Below, in pieces: positions 33,330 through 47,300 of a DNA stretch of 64,000 nucleotides. This stretch comes from Lindgomyces ingoldianus (lineage: Eukaryota; Ascomycota; Dothideomycetes; Pleosporales; Lindgomycetaceae), in assembly GCF_010093535.1 (NCBI RefSeq), contig NW_022985173.1, forward strand, positions 1,332,480-1,396,479, read 5' to 3'. The notes beneath the pieces are model-generated. The model was not told the origin of the DNA. It did not search any database and saw only the letters and a list, made by a program, of their open reading frames with translations. A program made the position numbers and the translations under genes. Positions within the stretch are counted from its first letter, which is position 1; each line of letters begins with the position of its first letter.

Positions 33330-35671
33330 ACTTTAGCTAAGAATAGCCTTTAAATTTAATCTAATAAGCTTAGTACTTGCATAACTCTAAGCTATTAAAG
33401 TAAGCTAAAAAGCCTTCTAAAAAGCACTTACTTTATAAAAAAGCTACTATGTTATAAACTTAGAAGCTTTTTAAAAAGACTTTAAAAAATAGCTTTGCGT
33501 TGTTAAGCAGTCTGTTTCTGCCTTAACTTTTGTTATAGTAGTAGGAACTAAGAACTTACTAGCCTTAAAGCTTACCTAGAAGTCTAGAGATAGCTTAACT
33601 CTTTTCTATCTAACGCTGCCTATAACCTGTAACCTTTTTAACCTAGTAATAAAATCTAACTAACTCTCTAATCCTCTACTATTTAATAGAAAACAGAAAG
33701 ACTTACTTTCTTTTCTATATAAGCTCTAATACAAACTTAAAGAAAACATAGACTAATTTCCCTTTAAACACTTTTAGTTACTATATGCCTACTCTTAACT
33801 TAACTATAATATAACAGCCTTAATTAACTTACTAATAAATAAGAATATTATTAACCTAGATTAATTTCTAGTGTTTTTATAAGTAACTTATAAAGACCTA
33901 AATAAAAAGTTAACAGCTCTAAGTTGCCTAAACACTTTATAATAAAAAAGGAAAAGCTTTACTTTATACTTTACTAAGTTCTGCTAACTTACATTTAATA
34001 TAGGCCTAAATAAGATAGGTCTAATTACAGCCTTATGTAACTCCCTTTTAACTAAACTGCAACGCGCTATAGTAGGAGAACCTCTTCTAAATAACTTTAA
34101 TGTGTATGTAAACCTAATTACTACCTATAATAATAACATAAGGTTCCTCTCTATATAAGCCCTAATACGCCCCTAAACTAGCGTAGTTGCAAATAAAGAC
34201 CTTAACATAATAAAAATTAATTTAAATTATGCTTTAGTTAGTTCTAGAAAGTGTAAAGATTATAGAAAAAAAAGCTAATACTTTAAGTGTAGTAAGTATA
34301 GTTATATTTTTTAAAACTACTTTATTTTCTTTTTTTAAGTCTACACAAGTAGCGCTACTAGCACTTATTAAAAATTTTTACTATTTTAATTTTATTTTTG
34401 TAAGGGCTTTAACTTATCTTTAAGCTTTAATCTTTCTTGCTACTTTTAACATAGCTGCAGCTATAGCAGTAAAAGCCTGCAAAAAGGCTTGTCCTAGGGC
34501 TAAGTTGCCCTCTAGGACTAATTTAACACTAGATCTTTGCTAACTTATAGGCTAAGTCCTCTACTAATAACTAGAAGTACTAAGTTAATATTTCTATATA
34601 TTTATAATAAAGAACTATATTAGCCCTAATATAAGCTTTTATTAACTTAAGAGTAAACAGCATAGGTTACATTAATAAAGAACTAGCATGTAAACTAAAT
34701 CTTTAATTAATACTACTTACCTAAATAATTTACCTAACTAGATTTAATAGAAAATAACTTAAAAAAGTTCTATTTTCTGTACTATAACTATTATAATTAC
34801 CTACTAACACTATAAAGAGTAGATTAAACTTTATGTAATAAACATAGGATGTTATAACCTAATTCTAGAATAACTATAGCTGTATTAGCACAAGGTTACC
34901 TTTAATTACTAAAAGTAAGTTTTAAACTTTAACTTTTTTTAATGCTAAGATGTATACTTACACTTACACCTAAATAACACTTAAATAGCACTTAATACAG
35001 AAGGTCTTTAGACCTACTTTTTAATAACTTAGAAAAGAACTACTTAAGCAAGGCTAACAAGCTAGGCCTTTTACTAAAATAGGCTATATAAAATAATTTA
35101 ACAACTGCTTAAACCTAAAAAAAAGAAAGCCTTTAAAGAACCTTTACCTACTTAATTTAGACATAAACTAGAACTTAAACAGTAGATAGATATCTACTAC
35201 ATAGAACCTGCTTTGTTTATAACTCTAGCTTAATAACTAGATTATAAAATCTACGCAGTTATAATTTTTAATATAGACTAAGCTTTAGCTTTCTAAAAAC
35301 ACACTAACTTAAAAATAATAGTCCTTTAAGACTACTATAACTTGTTATATGTCTTCTTTTAAGATAAGTCTAATAAGCTTTTAATATAATGTCTGTATAA
35401 TTACTAGATAACTCTTAAGCCTAGTAAACAACCTAGTTATAGGCTACTATATAGAATGTTGCTAAATAAATTAAAAGTGCTTTAAAAATACCTTAATAAA
35501 AACCTAGAGAAAAAGTTTATTTAAGCTAGCTTCTTACTAGTAGTATTACCTATACTATTTATAAAGAAACCTAAAAGTAGGCTTTAATTCTGTGTTAACT
35601 ACTAAGGACTAAACACTATTACTATTAAAAACTAATACTTAATTCCCTTTTTACAGGAAACTCTAAGCTAA
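33330..35671 (+). pseudogene. P1 gag, protease and start of RT
   Basis: Gag with a degraded CX2CX4HX4C knuckle at 34279-34320 (YFKCSKYSYI, several metal-binding residues changed). A protease region is expected at about 34620-34720 (ALIx..FINLRVNSIGYINKELA), where only the flanks of the active site are recognisable. RT begins by about 35560 (the block before the M1 insertion). The split falls inside the first RT motifs; the frame resumes at 41347 with FxKLDIIAAFNKL. Confidence 0.8.
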
Positions 35672-35676
35672 CTAAG

Positions 35677-35994
35677 TGTCACGATTATGCACGAGTAAGG
35701 TTATAGAGCTTCGCGGAGGTCTAGTTTAATTACTACGTGAGGTATCATGGTAGGTACAAGACGTTGTGTAAGGAACAGGAAAGTTTAGAAGGAAATTAGT
35801 AATTAAATACTTAGCTTAGAAGTCTAAGCGCTTTAGGTATAAATTAAGCCTATTCTAGGTTTAGTTAGTGTTAAGGCAGTTTATGCTTAAGTTTATGTCT
35901 GTGTTGTGTTATGTTTATGTTAGACGTGCACTAATAATACTCTAGTACGCGTCTAATACAGTTATGTCTAGGATCTAGGGAGGATACTATGACA
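35677..35994 (-). repeat. M1 3' LTR
   Basis: Starts TGTCACGATTATGCACGAG. The outer 100 bp keep CTTCGCGGAGG and TACGTGAGGTATCATGG, which are RIP-changed in the partner LTR. Followed by GTACCCCCTCTCTTATTAGG, on the minus strand a purine tract AGAGAGGGGGTAC next to the LTR. Confidence 0.95.
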
Positions 35995-35999
35995 GTACC

Positions 36000-38900
36000 C
36001 CCTCTCTTATTAGGAAGGGAATTCTTTACATTAGTAGTTCTAGCATTAGGTTGTCTTTGTTAGGGTACAGGTTTAGTTTAGATAGGTATTAGGCATAGAA
36101 TTAGGTTACTACAGAGTTCTCTTACAGGGCTTCTGCAGGTTCCTACAACAGTTTGTTGTATCTAGTCTATTTTATAAGGTATTTATAGGTATGTTTTTTC
36201 TTATTAAACTAGATCTGTTTAACATCTTCTACAACATATTCTAGTTTGTTATTTATAATAACAGGTTTAGGTAGCAGGTTTAGCTGTCTAGGTAGATAGT
36301 TAGATTTAAGGGCTGCTTAGCGCAGCAATAATACATGGAACACAGGGTGTATCTTTATGCTGTTAGGTAGGATTAATTAGTAAGTGTGCAATAAGACTAT
36401 ATAGGCTACTGTAAAGGGGCTAAGGTTCTTTTAATTAAGTTTCTTTAATTATTAGTTTATTTAAATATTTCTAGCGTCTAGCTAGACCTTCTTGCCAGCT
36501 GCATACGCAGGGGCAGGGGTTTAGAATTAGTTTACGTACTCTTATTAAAAAGCTTAAGCCTATGTAAGCTCTTTATAAATGTATTTAGATATATTTTAGA
36601 TCTTATTAATAAGTCTGTTTACGTCTATTACTTATATAAATTAATAAGTTAGTTAGGGGGTATTTATAAGTAGTTTAAATCCTATTTAGAGGTAGTATCT
36701 ATAGTTTGCTAAGAACAGAGATACTTATGTTAATTTAGATGTTATGTTATTAGCTTTAAACTGTGCTGTAGCTAACTATTTTACTTAGTTATTTTACTAG
36801 TAGTTTGTGTACACTTATAGGACTTATTCTATTACAGCGTTTATGTTCTTAGTCTAGCTGTTAGTCTCTAGGTAAAAAGCTGTAGATAGATAAGGGACAA
36901 TTTAAAGCTGTTTACAAAGTTTGTCCTAGAAGGCTAAGACAAACTGCGTACCTCTGTTTAATATAATTGTGTTAGGCAGGCTATAGTAAACCTATACGTA
37001 TTAGTAGAATAACTAGGCTATATTAGGGGCAGTTATAGAGGAACATAGTATTAAGTGTTAATACTTAGTTAAGTAATTAACAACTACTATAATATTTATG
37101 TACCCTTTAAATAGGGGTAGGTCTATAATAAAATTAATTAATATGTCTTTCTAAGCTTGTTTAAAGATTAGAAGTAGTTTAAGCAGGCTATTATACCTTT
37201 CTTAAAAGGCCTTTACTTTACAGCAAGTATAGCAACATAATATGTATTAGCGTACAGTATAGAACATGCGGGGCTAGTAGTACTCTCTCTGTAGTAGGTT
37301 AAGAGTCTTTCCTCTGCCTAGGTGTCCTCTAACAGGCAAGTTGTGTACAATTTAAAGTAGTTTAATTCTTAGTTTATTAGAATTAGAGATTATAAGTTAG
37401 TTATAGTAATACAGCTTACTATTTTAGTTTTTATAGTTAGCTAGTGTTACCTTCTTTAACTAACTAGCGCTGTTTTAAAGCAGGTCTAAGGTTTCTTAGA
37501 TAAATTTATTATTTAAATACTTATTAGTAATAATCTAATTAATTATCTAATCTGTTTTATTTAAGTTAAGGTCTAAAAATAGCTTAAGTTAGAGTAGAGT
37601 TTAGTGTTAAGCCTTTTACACTTCTTTTTAAGCAGAGACGTCTTAGAATCACCTTATAAAGGCATCTAGTTTCCCTCTGTTTTAACTAGGATAATAAGTA
37701 ATCTTAAAATTAAAATAAGATAAGTATTTAAACTAACAAGCTTATTAGTAGCTAAGTTATTTTATAGTTACAAAGTACTATAAGTTCTTATAGTTAGATA
37801 GGACCTATATTAGATGCGCTGCACTTTTTAGTTTAGGTTGCTATTGTTTAAAGCAGTGTACTATAGCAAGTAATTTCTTGTTATAGATTTTATAATTACT
37901 TTCTGCAGGACTTATTCTTTTTAAGAAGTATGCAATAGGCCTAATAGTCCTGTCTAGCTTAGTCTAGAAAAGAACTCCTGCTACTACGTAGTCTAAGGCA
38001 TTAGCTTCTACAAGTATTAGTAGTTTAGAGTTAAAGTAGTAGAGTATTAAAGCTTTAGTAAAGGCTTTCTTTAGCTAGTTAAAGGACTATTAGTAATTTA
38101 AGTTAAAGTTAAATTAAACCTTTTTCTTAGTAAGTGTAATTATAGGGCTTACTAGCTGCAAGAAGTTATTAATAAATTATTAGTAAAAGTTAGTAAATTC
38201 TATAAAAGCTTAAACATCCTTTACATTCTTTAAGTATTACTAATCTAGCATAGTCTAAACTTTAATAGGGTCTATTTAAATGCTATCTATAAAGATTACA
38301 TATCCTAAATACATAACTTTTAATTAGTGGAACTTACATTTGTCTATGTTAAGTTGTAGACCTGCTTCTTCTATAGCCTTTAGCACTAGGCGTACATGCT
38401 GTTTATGCTCTAAAAGGCTATTACTGTAGATTAGAATATTGTTAATATACGTAGTGCAGAACATGTCTAGGTAGGGTTAGAGCAAGTTGTTTACAAAATG
38501 TTAAAAAGTACTAGGCGTGTTAGCTAAGCTAAAGAGCATTACTAGGTACTTAAATAGTCTGTATTAGGTTTAAAACGCTGTTAGCTACTTATCACCCTTT
38601 ACTATCTTTAGCTTGTTAAAGGCAGTAATAATATCTAACTTTATAAAATACTTTACTTTGCTTAGTTAGCTTAGGGTTTCTTATAAAAAGGGAATTAAGT
38701 ATTAGTTCTTAATAGTAACAGTGTTTAGTCCTTAGTAGTTAACGCAGAATTAGAGCCCACCCCTAGGTTTCTTTATAAATAGTATAGGTAACACTACTAG
38801 TAAGGAGCTAGCTTAAATAAACCCTTTTTTTAGGTTCTTGTTAAGGTATTTTTAGAGCACTTTTAATTTGTTTAGCAACATCCTATACAGTAGCCTATAA

Positions 38901-40980
38901 CTAGGTTGTTTGCTAGGCTTAAGAGTTATTTAGTAATTATACAGATGTTATATTAGAAGCTTATTAAACTTGTCTTAGAAAAAAATATGCAACAGGTTAT
39001 AGTAGTCTTAAAGGACTATTATCCTTAGGTTAGTATGTTTTTAGGGAGCTAAAGCTTAGTCTATATTAGAAATTATAACTGCGTAGATTTTGTAATCTAG
39101 TTGTTAAGCTAGGGTTACAAACAGGGTAGGTTCTATGTAGCAGATGTCTATCTGCTGTTTAAGTCCTAGTTTGTGTCTAAATTAAGTAAGTAGAAGTTCC
39201 TTAAAGGCTTTCTCTTCTTTAGGTTTAAGCAGTTATTAAATTATTTTATATAGCCTATTTTAGTAAGAGGCCTAGCTTGTTAGCCTTACTTAGGTAGTTT
39301 TTTTTTAGGTTATTAAGAAGTAGGTCTAGAGACTTTCTATATTAAGTGCTATTTAAGTGTTGTTTAGATGTAAGTGTAAGTATACATCTTAGTATTAGAA
39401 AGAGTTAAAGTTTAGAACTTGCTCTTAGTAATTAAAGGCAACCTTGTGCTAATACAGCTATAGTTATCTTAGGATTAAGTTATAACATCCTGTGTTTATT
39501 ACATAGAGTTTAATCTGCTTCTTATAGTGTTAGTAGGTAATTATAATAGTTATAGTATAAGAGATAGAACCTCCTTTAAGTTGTTTTCTATTAAATCTAG
39601 TTAAGTAAATTATTTAGGTAAGTAGTGTTAATTAGAGATTTAGTTTGTGCGCTAGTTCTCTGTTAATGTAACTTATGCTGTTTACTCCTAAGTTAATAAG
39701 AGCTTATATTAAGGCTAATATAGTTCCTTGTTGTAAACATATAGAAATATTAACTTAGTACTTCTAGTTATTAGTAGGGGACTTAGCCTATAAGTTAGCA
39801 AAGATCTAGTGTTAAATTAGTCTTAGGGGGTAACTTAGCCCTAGGACAAGCCTTTTTACAGGCTCCTACTGCTATAGCTGTAGCTATGTTAAGAGTAGCA
39901 AGAAGGATTAGGGCTTAAATATAAGTTAGAGCCCTTATAGAAACAAGATTAAAACAGTAAGGATCTTTAATAAGTACTAGCAGCGCTACTTATGTAGACT
40001 TAAGAAAAAGGAATAGAGCAGTTTTAAGAGATATAACTATGCTTACTACACTTAAAACATTAACCTTTTTTTTTATAATCTTTACGCTTTCTAGAACTAA
40101 CTAGAGCATAATTTAAATTAATTTCTATTACATTAGGGTCTTTATTTGCAACTGCGCTAGTTTAGGGGTGTATTAGGGCTTGTATAAGGAGGAACCTTAT
40201 GTTATTATTATAGGTAGCAATTAGGTTTGCATACGCGTTAAGGTTGTTTAGAAGGGGTTCTTCTACTATAGCGCGTTGCAGTTTAGTTAAGAGGGAGTTA
40301 TATAGGGCTGCAATTAGACCTATCTTATTTAGGCCTGTATTAGATGCAAGTTAGCAGAACTTAGTAAAGTGTAAAGTAAAGCTTTTTTTTTTTTATTATA
40401 GGGTGTTTAGGCAACTTAGGGCTGTTAACTTTTTATTTAAGTCTCTATAAGTTACTTATAGGAACGCTATAAATTAGTCTAGGTTAACAATATTTTTATT
40501 TATTAGTAAGTTAATTAAAGCTATTATGTTGTAGTTAAGTTAAAAGTAGGCATATAGTAACTAGGAGTGTTTAAAGGGGAATTAGTCTATGTTTTCTTTA
40601 AGTTTATATTAGAGCTTGTGTAGGAAGGAAGGTAGGTCTTTCTGTTTTCTATTAAACAGCAGGGGATTAGGGAGTTAGTTAGATTTTATTACTAGGTTAG
40701 AAAGGTTACAGGTTGTAGGCAGTGTTAGGCAGGAAGGAGTTAAGCTATCTCTAGACTTCTAAGTAGGCTTTAAGGCTAGTAAGTTCTTAGTTCCTACTAC
40801 TATAACAGAAGTTAAGGCAGAAACAGACTACTTAATAGCGCAAAGCTGTTTTTTAAAGTCCTTTTAAAGAGCTTTAAAGCTTACAATGTAGTAGCTTTCT
40901 TATAAAGTAAGCGCTTCTTAGAAGGCTTCTTAGCTTGCTCTAATAGCTTAGAGTTATATAAGTACTAAGCTTATTAGATT
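36000..40980 (-). pseudogene. gypsy M1 gag-pol polyprotein, RIP-degraded
   Basis: Read from right to left: gag with a CX2CX4HX4C knuckle at 40018-40059 (CFKCSKHSYIS, then C); RT with the catalytic box YINNILIYS at 38438-38449, where YIDD is expected, so both aspartates are now asparagine; RNase H at about 37700-38050; integrase with its H-H-C-C zinc region at about 37220-37360 and core to about 36700; chromodomain tail at about 36130-36260. Gene order gag-PR-RT-RH-IN-chromodomain marks a chromovirus. P1 (plus strand) reads the same motifs: YINN at 41558-41569, H-H-C-C at about 42660-42800. Exact gag start not determined. Confidence 0.87.
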
Positions 40981-41023
40981 AGATTTAGAGGCTATTCTTA
41001 GCTAGAGTTTTAACATAACATAA

Positions 41024-41341
41024 TGTTATAATTATGCACAAGTAAGGTTATAGAGCTTTGCAGAGGTCTAGTTTAATTACTATGTAAGGTATTATAGTAG
41101 GTACAAGACATTATGTAAGGAATAGAAAAGTTTAGAAGAAAATTAGTAATTAAATACTTAGCTTAAAAGTCTAAGCGCTTTAGGTATAAATTAAGCCTAT
41201 TCTAGGTTTAGTTAGTGTTAAGGTAGTTTGTGCTTAAGTTTATGTCTGTGTTGTGTTGTGTTTATGTTAGACGTGCACTAATAATACTCTAGTACGCGTC
41301 TAATATGGTTATGTCTAGGATCTAGGGAGGATACTGTAACA
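41024..41341 (-). repeat. M1 5' LTR
   Basis: Starts TGTTATAATTATGC, ends ATACTGTAACA. Its inner edge is more mutated than the matching outer edge of the 3' LTR. Confidence 0.94.
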
Positions 41342-41346
41342 CTAAG

Positions 41347-44010
41347 TAAAGTAAAGTATTTTATAAAGTTAGATATTATTGCTGCTTTTAATAAGCTAAA
41401 AATAGTAAAGGGTAATAAGTAGCTAATAGTGTTTTAGACCTAATACAGACTATTTAAGTACTTAGTAATGCCCTTTAGCTTAGCTAACGCGCCTAGTACT
41501 TTTTAACATTTTATAAATAACTTGCTTTAACTCTACTTAGATGTGTTCTGTACTACATATATTAATAATATTTTAATTTATAGTAATAGCCTTTTAGAGC
41601 ATAAACAGCATGTACGCCTAGTGCTAAAGGCTATAGAAGAAGTAGGTCTACAACTTAATGTAAATAAATGCAAGTTCTACTAATTAAAGGTTACATATTT
41701 AGAATATGTAATCTTTATAGATAGCATCTAAATAGACCCTATTAAAGTTTAGACTGTGCTAGATTAGTAATACTTAAAGAATATAAAAGATGTTTAAGCC
41801 TTTATAAAATTTACTAACTTTTACTAATAATTTATTAACAACTTTTTATAGCTAGTAAGCTCTATAATTACACTTACTAAGAAAAAAATTTAATTTAACT
41901 TTAACTTAAATTACTAATAGTTTTTTAACTAGCTAAAGAAAGCCTTTACTAAAGCTTTAATACTCTGCTACTTTAACTTTAAACTACTAATACTTATAGA
42001 AGCTAATGCCTTAGACTATGTAGTAGCAGAAGTTCTCTTCTAGACTAAGCTAGACAGGACTATTAGGCCTATTATATACTTCTTAAAAAGAATAAGCCCT
42101 GCAGAAGGCAATTATAAGATCTATAATAAAGAATTACTTGCTATAGTACACTACTTTAAACAATAGCAACCTAAACTAGAAGGTGCAGCGCATCTAATAT
42201 AGGTCCTATCTAACTATAAGAACTTGCAGTACTTTGTAACTATAAAACAACTTAGCTACTAATAAGCCTATTAGTTTAAATATCTATTTTATTTTAATTT
42301 TAAGATTACTTATTATTTTAGTTAAGATAAAGGGAAACTAGATGCTTTTATAAGGTAATTCTAAGACGTCTCTACTTAGAAAGAAGTGTAAAAGGCTTAA
42401 CACTAAACTTTACTTTAACTTAAGCTATTTTTAGACCTTAACTTAAATAAAATAGATTAGATAATTAATTAAATTATTACTAATAAGTATCTAAACAACA
42501 AATTTATTTAAAAAACCTTAGACCTGCTCTAAAACAGTGCTAGTTAGTTAAAGAAAGTAACACTAGCTAACTATAAAAACTAAAATAGTAAGCTATATTA
42601 CTATAACTAACTTATAATCTTTAATTCTAATAAACTAAGAATTAAACTACTCTAAATTATACACAACTTGCCTGTTAAAGAACACCTAGGCAGAGAAAAG
42701 ACTCTTAACCTACTATAGAGAGAGTACTACTAGCCCTGCATGTTCTATACTGTACGCTAATACATATTATGTTGCTATACTTACTGTAAAGTAAAAGCCT
42801 CTTAAAAAAGGTATAATAGCCTACTTAAACTGCTTCTAATCCTTAAATAAGCTTAGAAAGACATATTAATTAATTTTATTATAAACCTACTTTTATCTAA
42901 AGAGTATATAAATATTATAGTAGTTATTAATTACTTAACTAAGTATTAACACTTAATACTATATTCCTCTATAACTGCCCCTAATATAGCCTAGTTATTC
43001 TACTAATACATATAAGTTTACTATAGCCTGCCTAACATAATTATATTAGACAGAGGTACACAGTTTATCTTAGCCTTTTAGAATAAACTCTATAAATAGC
43101 TCTAAATTATCCCCTATCTATCTACAGCTTTTTACCTAAAGACTAACAGCTAGACTAAAAACACAAATGCTGTAATAAAATAAGTCTTATAAGTGTACAT
43201 AAACTACTAGTAGGACAACTAGGTAAAATAGTTAGCTATAGCATAGTTTAAAGCTAATAACATAACATCTAAATTAATGTAAGTATCTCTATTCTTAGTA
43301 AACTATAGATACTACCCCTAAATAGAATTTAAACTACTTTTAAATACCCCTTAACTAACTTATTAATCTGTATAAGTAATAAATGTAAATAGACTTATTA
43401 ACAAAATTTAAAACATATCTAAATACATTTGTAAAAAGCTTATATAGGCTTAAGCTTTTTAATAAGAGTACGTAAACTAATCTTAAACCCTTGCCTATAT
43501 GTATGCAGCTAGCAAGAAGGTCTAGCTAGACGCTAGAAATATCTAAATAAACTAATAATTAAAGAAACTTAATTAGAAGAACTTTAGCCCCTTTACAGTA
43601 GCTTATATAGTTTTATTATACACTTACTAATTAATTCTACCTAACAGCATAAAGATACACCCTGTGTTCTACGTATTATTGCTGCGCTAAGCAGCCTCTA
43701 AATCTAACTATCTACCTAGACAGCTAAACCTGCTACCTAAACCTGTTATTATAAATAATAAACTAAAATATGTTATAAAAGATATTAAATAGATCTAGTT
43801 TAATAAAAAAAAACATATTTATAAATACTTTATAAAATAGACTAGATACAACAAACTGTTATAAGAACTTGCAGAAGCTCTATAAGAGAACTCTGCAGTA
43901 ACTTAATTCTACGCTTAATACCTATCTAAACTAAACCTGTACCCTAATAAAGACAACCTAATGCTAGAACTACTAATGTAAAGGATTCCTTTTCTAATAA
44001 AAAAGGGAGT
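41347..44010 (+). pseudogene. P1 RT, RNase H, integrase and chromodomain
   Basis: RT from FxKLDIIAAFNKL through MPFSLANAPSTFxHF to YINNILIYS (41558-41569). RNase H with [20 protein letters not shown] (about 42070-42130). Integrase zinc region IIHNLPVKEHLGREKTLNLL at about 42656 onwards, then core motifs with ILDRGTQF (second Asp kept, about 43046) and TNAVIKQV near the Glu. A chromodomain at about 43760-43860 reads KYVIKDIKxI and IYKYFIKxTRYNKLL. Followed by a purine tract AAAAAAGGGAGTAC at 43998-44011 and the 3' LTR. In-frame stops are TAA and TAG. Confidence 0.88.
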
Positions 44011-44011
44011 A

Positions 44012-44330
44012 CTGTCACAGTATCCTCCCTAGATCCTAGACATAACTATATTAGACGCGTACTAGAGTATTATTAGTGCACGTTTAACATAAACATAACA
44101 TAACATAGACATAAACTTAAGCATAAACTGCTTTAACACTAACTAAACCTAAAATAGGCTTAATTTATACCTAAAGTGCTTAGACTTTTAAGCTAAGTAT
44201 TTAATTACTAATTTTTTTTTAAACCTTTCTGTTTCTCACACAACGTCTTGTACCTACTATAATACCTTACGTAGTAATTAAACTAGACCTCTGTAAAGCT
44301 CTATAACCTTACTTATGCATAATTGTAACA
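44012..44330 (+). repeat. P1 3' LTR
   Basis: Starts TGTCACAGTATCCTCC, ends AATTGTAACA; 319 bp (one extra base relative to its partner). Confidence 0.94.
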
Positions 44331-44335
44331 CTTAT

Positions 44336-47300
44336 ATAAATTAATAAGTTAGTTAGGGGGTATTTAAAGGTAGTTTAAATCCTATTTAGGGGTAGTATCT
44401 ATAGTTTACTAAGAACAGGGATACTTATGTTAATTTAGATGTTATGTTATTAGCTTTAAACTATGCTATAGCTAACTATTTTACCTAGTTGTTCTGCTAG
44501 TAGTTTGTGTACACTTATAGAACTTATTCTATTACAGCGTTTACGTTCTTAGTCTAGCTGTTAGTCTCTAGGTAAAAAGCTGTAGATAAATAGAGGACAA
44601 TTTAGAGCTGTTTATAGAGTTTGTTCTAAAAGGCTAAGACAAACTGCGTACCTCTGTCTAATATAATTATGTTAGGCAGGCTATAGTAAACTTATACATA
44701 TTAGTAGAATAACTAGGCTATATTAGGGGCAGTTATAGAGGAACATAGTATTAGGTGTTAATACTTAGTTAAGTAATTAATAACTACTATAATATTTATA
44801 TACCCTTTAGATAAAGGTAGGTCTATAATAAAATTAATTAATATGTCTTTTTAAGCTTGTTTAAAAATTAGAAGCAGTTTAAGCAGGCTATTATACTTTT
44901 CTTAAAAGGCCTTTACTTTATAGTAAGTATAGCAACATAATATGTATTAGCGTACAGTATAGAACATGCAGGGCTAGTAGTACTCTCTCTGTAGTAGGTT
45001 AAGAGTCTTTCCTCTGCCTAGGTGTCCTTTAACAGGCAAGTTGTGTATAATTTAAAGTAGTTTAATTCTTAGTTTATTAGAATTAGAGATTATAAGTTAG
45101 TTATAGTAATATAGCTTACTATTTTAGTTTTTATAGTTAGCTAGTATTACCTTCTTTAACTAACTAGCGCTGTTTTAGAGCAGGTCTAAAGTTTCTTAGA
45201 TAAATTTATTATTTAGATACTTATTAGTAATAATTTAATTAATTATCTAATCTATTTTATTTAAGTTAAAGTTTAAAAATAGCTTAAGTTAAAGTAGAGT
45301 TTAGTGTTAAGCCTTTTACACTTCTTTTTAAGCAAGGATGTCTTAGAATTACTTTATAAAGGCATCTAGTTTTCTTTTATCTTAACTAAGATAATAAGTA
45401 ATCTTAAAATTAAAATAAGACAGGTATTTAGACTAATAGGCTTATTAGTAGCTAAGTTGTTTTATAGTTACAAAGTACTACAAGTTCTTATAGTTAGATA
45501 GGACCTGTATTAGATGCGCTACACCTTTTAGTTTAGGTTGCTATTATTTAAAGTAGTGTACTATAGTAAGCAATTTCTTATTATAGATCTTATAATTACC
45601 TTTTATAAGGCTTATTCTTTTTAAGAAGTATGCAATAGGCCTAATAGTCCTGTCTAGCTTAGTCTAGAAAAGAACTCCTGCTACTATGTAGTCTAAGGCA
45701 TTAGCTTCTACAAGTATTAGTAGTTTAGAGTTAAAGTAGCAGAGTATTAAAGCTTTAGTAAAGGCTTTTTTTAGCTAGTTAAAGAACTATTAGTAATTTA
45801 AGTTAAAGTTAAATTAAATCTTTTTCTTAGTAACTGTAATTATAAGGCTTACTAGCTATAAAAAGTTATTAATAAATTATTAGTAGAAGTTAGTAAATCT
45901 TATAAAGGCTTAAACATTTTTTATGTTTTTTAGGTATTGCTAATCTAGTATAGTCTAAACCTTAATAGGGTCTATTTAGATGCTATTTATAAAGATTATA
46001 TATTCTAAATACATAACCTTTAATTAGTAGAACTTACATTTATCTATGTTAAGTTGCAGACCTGCTTTTTTTATAGCCTTTAGCACTAGGCGTATATGCT
46101 GTTTATGCTCTAAAAGGCTATTACTATAAATTAAAATATTTATTTATATACATAGTGCAGAACATGTCTAAGTAGGGTTAGAGTAAGTTATTTATAAAAT
46201 GTTAAAAAGTACTAGGCGTGTTAGCTAAGCTAAAGGGCATTACTAGGTACTTAAATAGTCTATATTAAGTCTAAAACACTATTAGCTACTTATTACTTTT
46301 TACTATTTTTAGCTTATTAAAGGCAGTAATAATATTTAACTTTATAAAATACTTTGCTTTGCTTAGTTAGCTTAGAGTTTCTTATAAGAAAGGAATTAAG
46401 TATTAGTTTTTAATAGTAATAGTGTTTAGTTCTTAGTAGTTAACACAGAATTAAAGCCTACTTTTAGGTTTCTTTATAAATAGTATAGGTAACACTACTA
46501 GTAAGAAGCTAGCTTAAATAAACCTTTTTTCTAGGTTCTTATTAAAGTATTTTTAAAGCACTTTTAATTTGTTTAGCAACATTTTATATAGTAGCCTATA
46601 ACTAAGTTGTTTACTAGGCTTAAAAGTTATTTAGTAATTATATAGATGTTATATTAAAAGCTTATTAGACTTATCTTAAAAAAAGACATATAATAAGTTA
46701 TAGTAGTTTTAAGAAACTATTATCTTTAAGTTAGTGCATTTTTAGGGAGCTAAAGCTTAGTTTATATTAGAAATTATAACTATGTAGATTTTATAATCTA
46801 GTTATTAAGCTAGAGTTATAAATAAGGTAGGTCTTATGTAGTAGATGTCTATCTGCTGTTTAAGTCCTAGTTTATGTCTAAATTAAGTAAGTAAAGGTTC
46901 TTTAAAAGCTTTTTTTTTTTAAGTTTAGGCAGTTATTAAATTATTTTATAAAGCTTATTTTAGTAAAAGGCCTAGCTTATTAGCCTTACTTAGGTAGTTT
47001 TTTTCTAGGTTATTAAAAAGTAGGTCTAGAGACCTTTTATATTAAGTGCTATTTAGGTGTTGTTTAGGTGTAAGTGTAAGTATACATCTTAGCATTAAAA
47101 AAAGTTAAAGTTTAAAACTTACTCTTAGTAATTAAAAGCAACCTTATGCTAATATAGCTATAGTTGTTTTAAAATTAAGTTATAACATTTTATGTTTATT
47201 ATATAAAGTTTAATCTACTTTTTATAGTGTTAGTAGGTAATTATAATAGTTGTAGTATAAAAGATAGAACCTTTTTTAAGTTGTTTTTTATTAAATCTAG

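Larger units (their letters stand above)
35677..41341 (-). mobile_element. Ty3/gypsy family F copy M1, uninterrupted, inserted in P1 (5665 bp)
   Basis: LTRs 35677-35994 and 41024-41341, TSD CTAAG (35672-35676 and 41342-41346). Minus orientation, opposite to P1. The youngest layer of the stack and the least mutated of the three F copies. All pol domains are present but interrupted by TAA and TAG. Confidence 0.95.
32997..44330 (+). mobile_element. Ty3/gypsy family F copy P1, inserted in M2 and hosting M1
   Basis: LTRs 32997-33314 and 44012-44330, TSD CTTGT (32992-32996) and CTTAT (44331-44335); the single difference is a RIP-type TG to TA change. Own sequence is 32997-35676 plus 41347-44330. 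Plus orientation, opposite to its host M2. gag, PR, RT, RNase H, integrase and chromodomain can be read in order. Confidence 0.94.
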
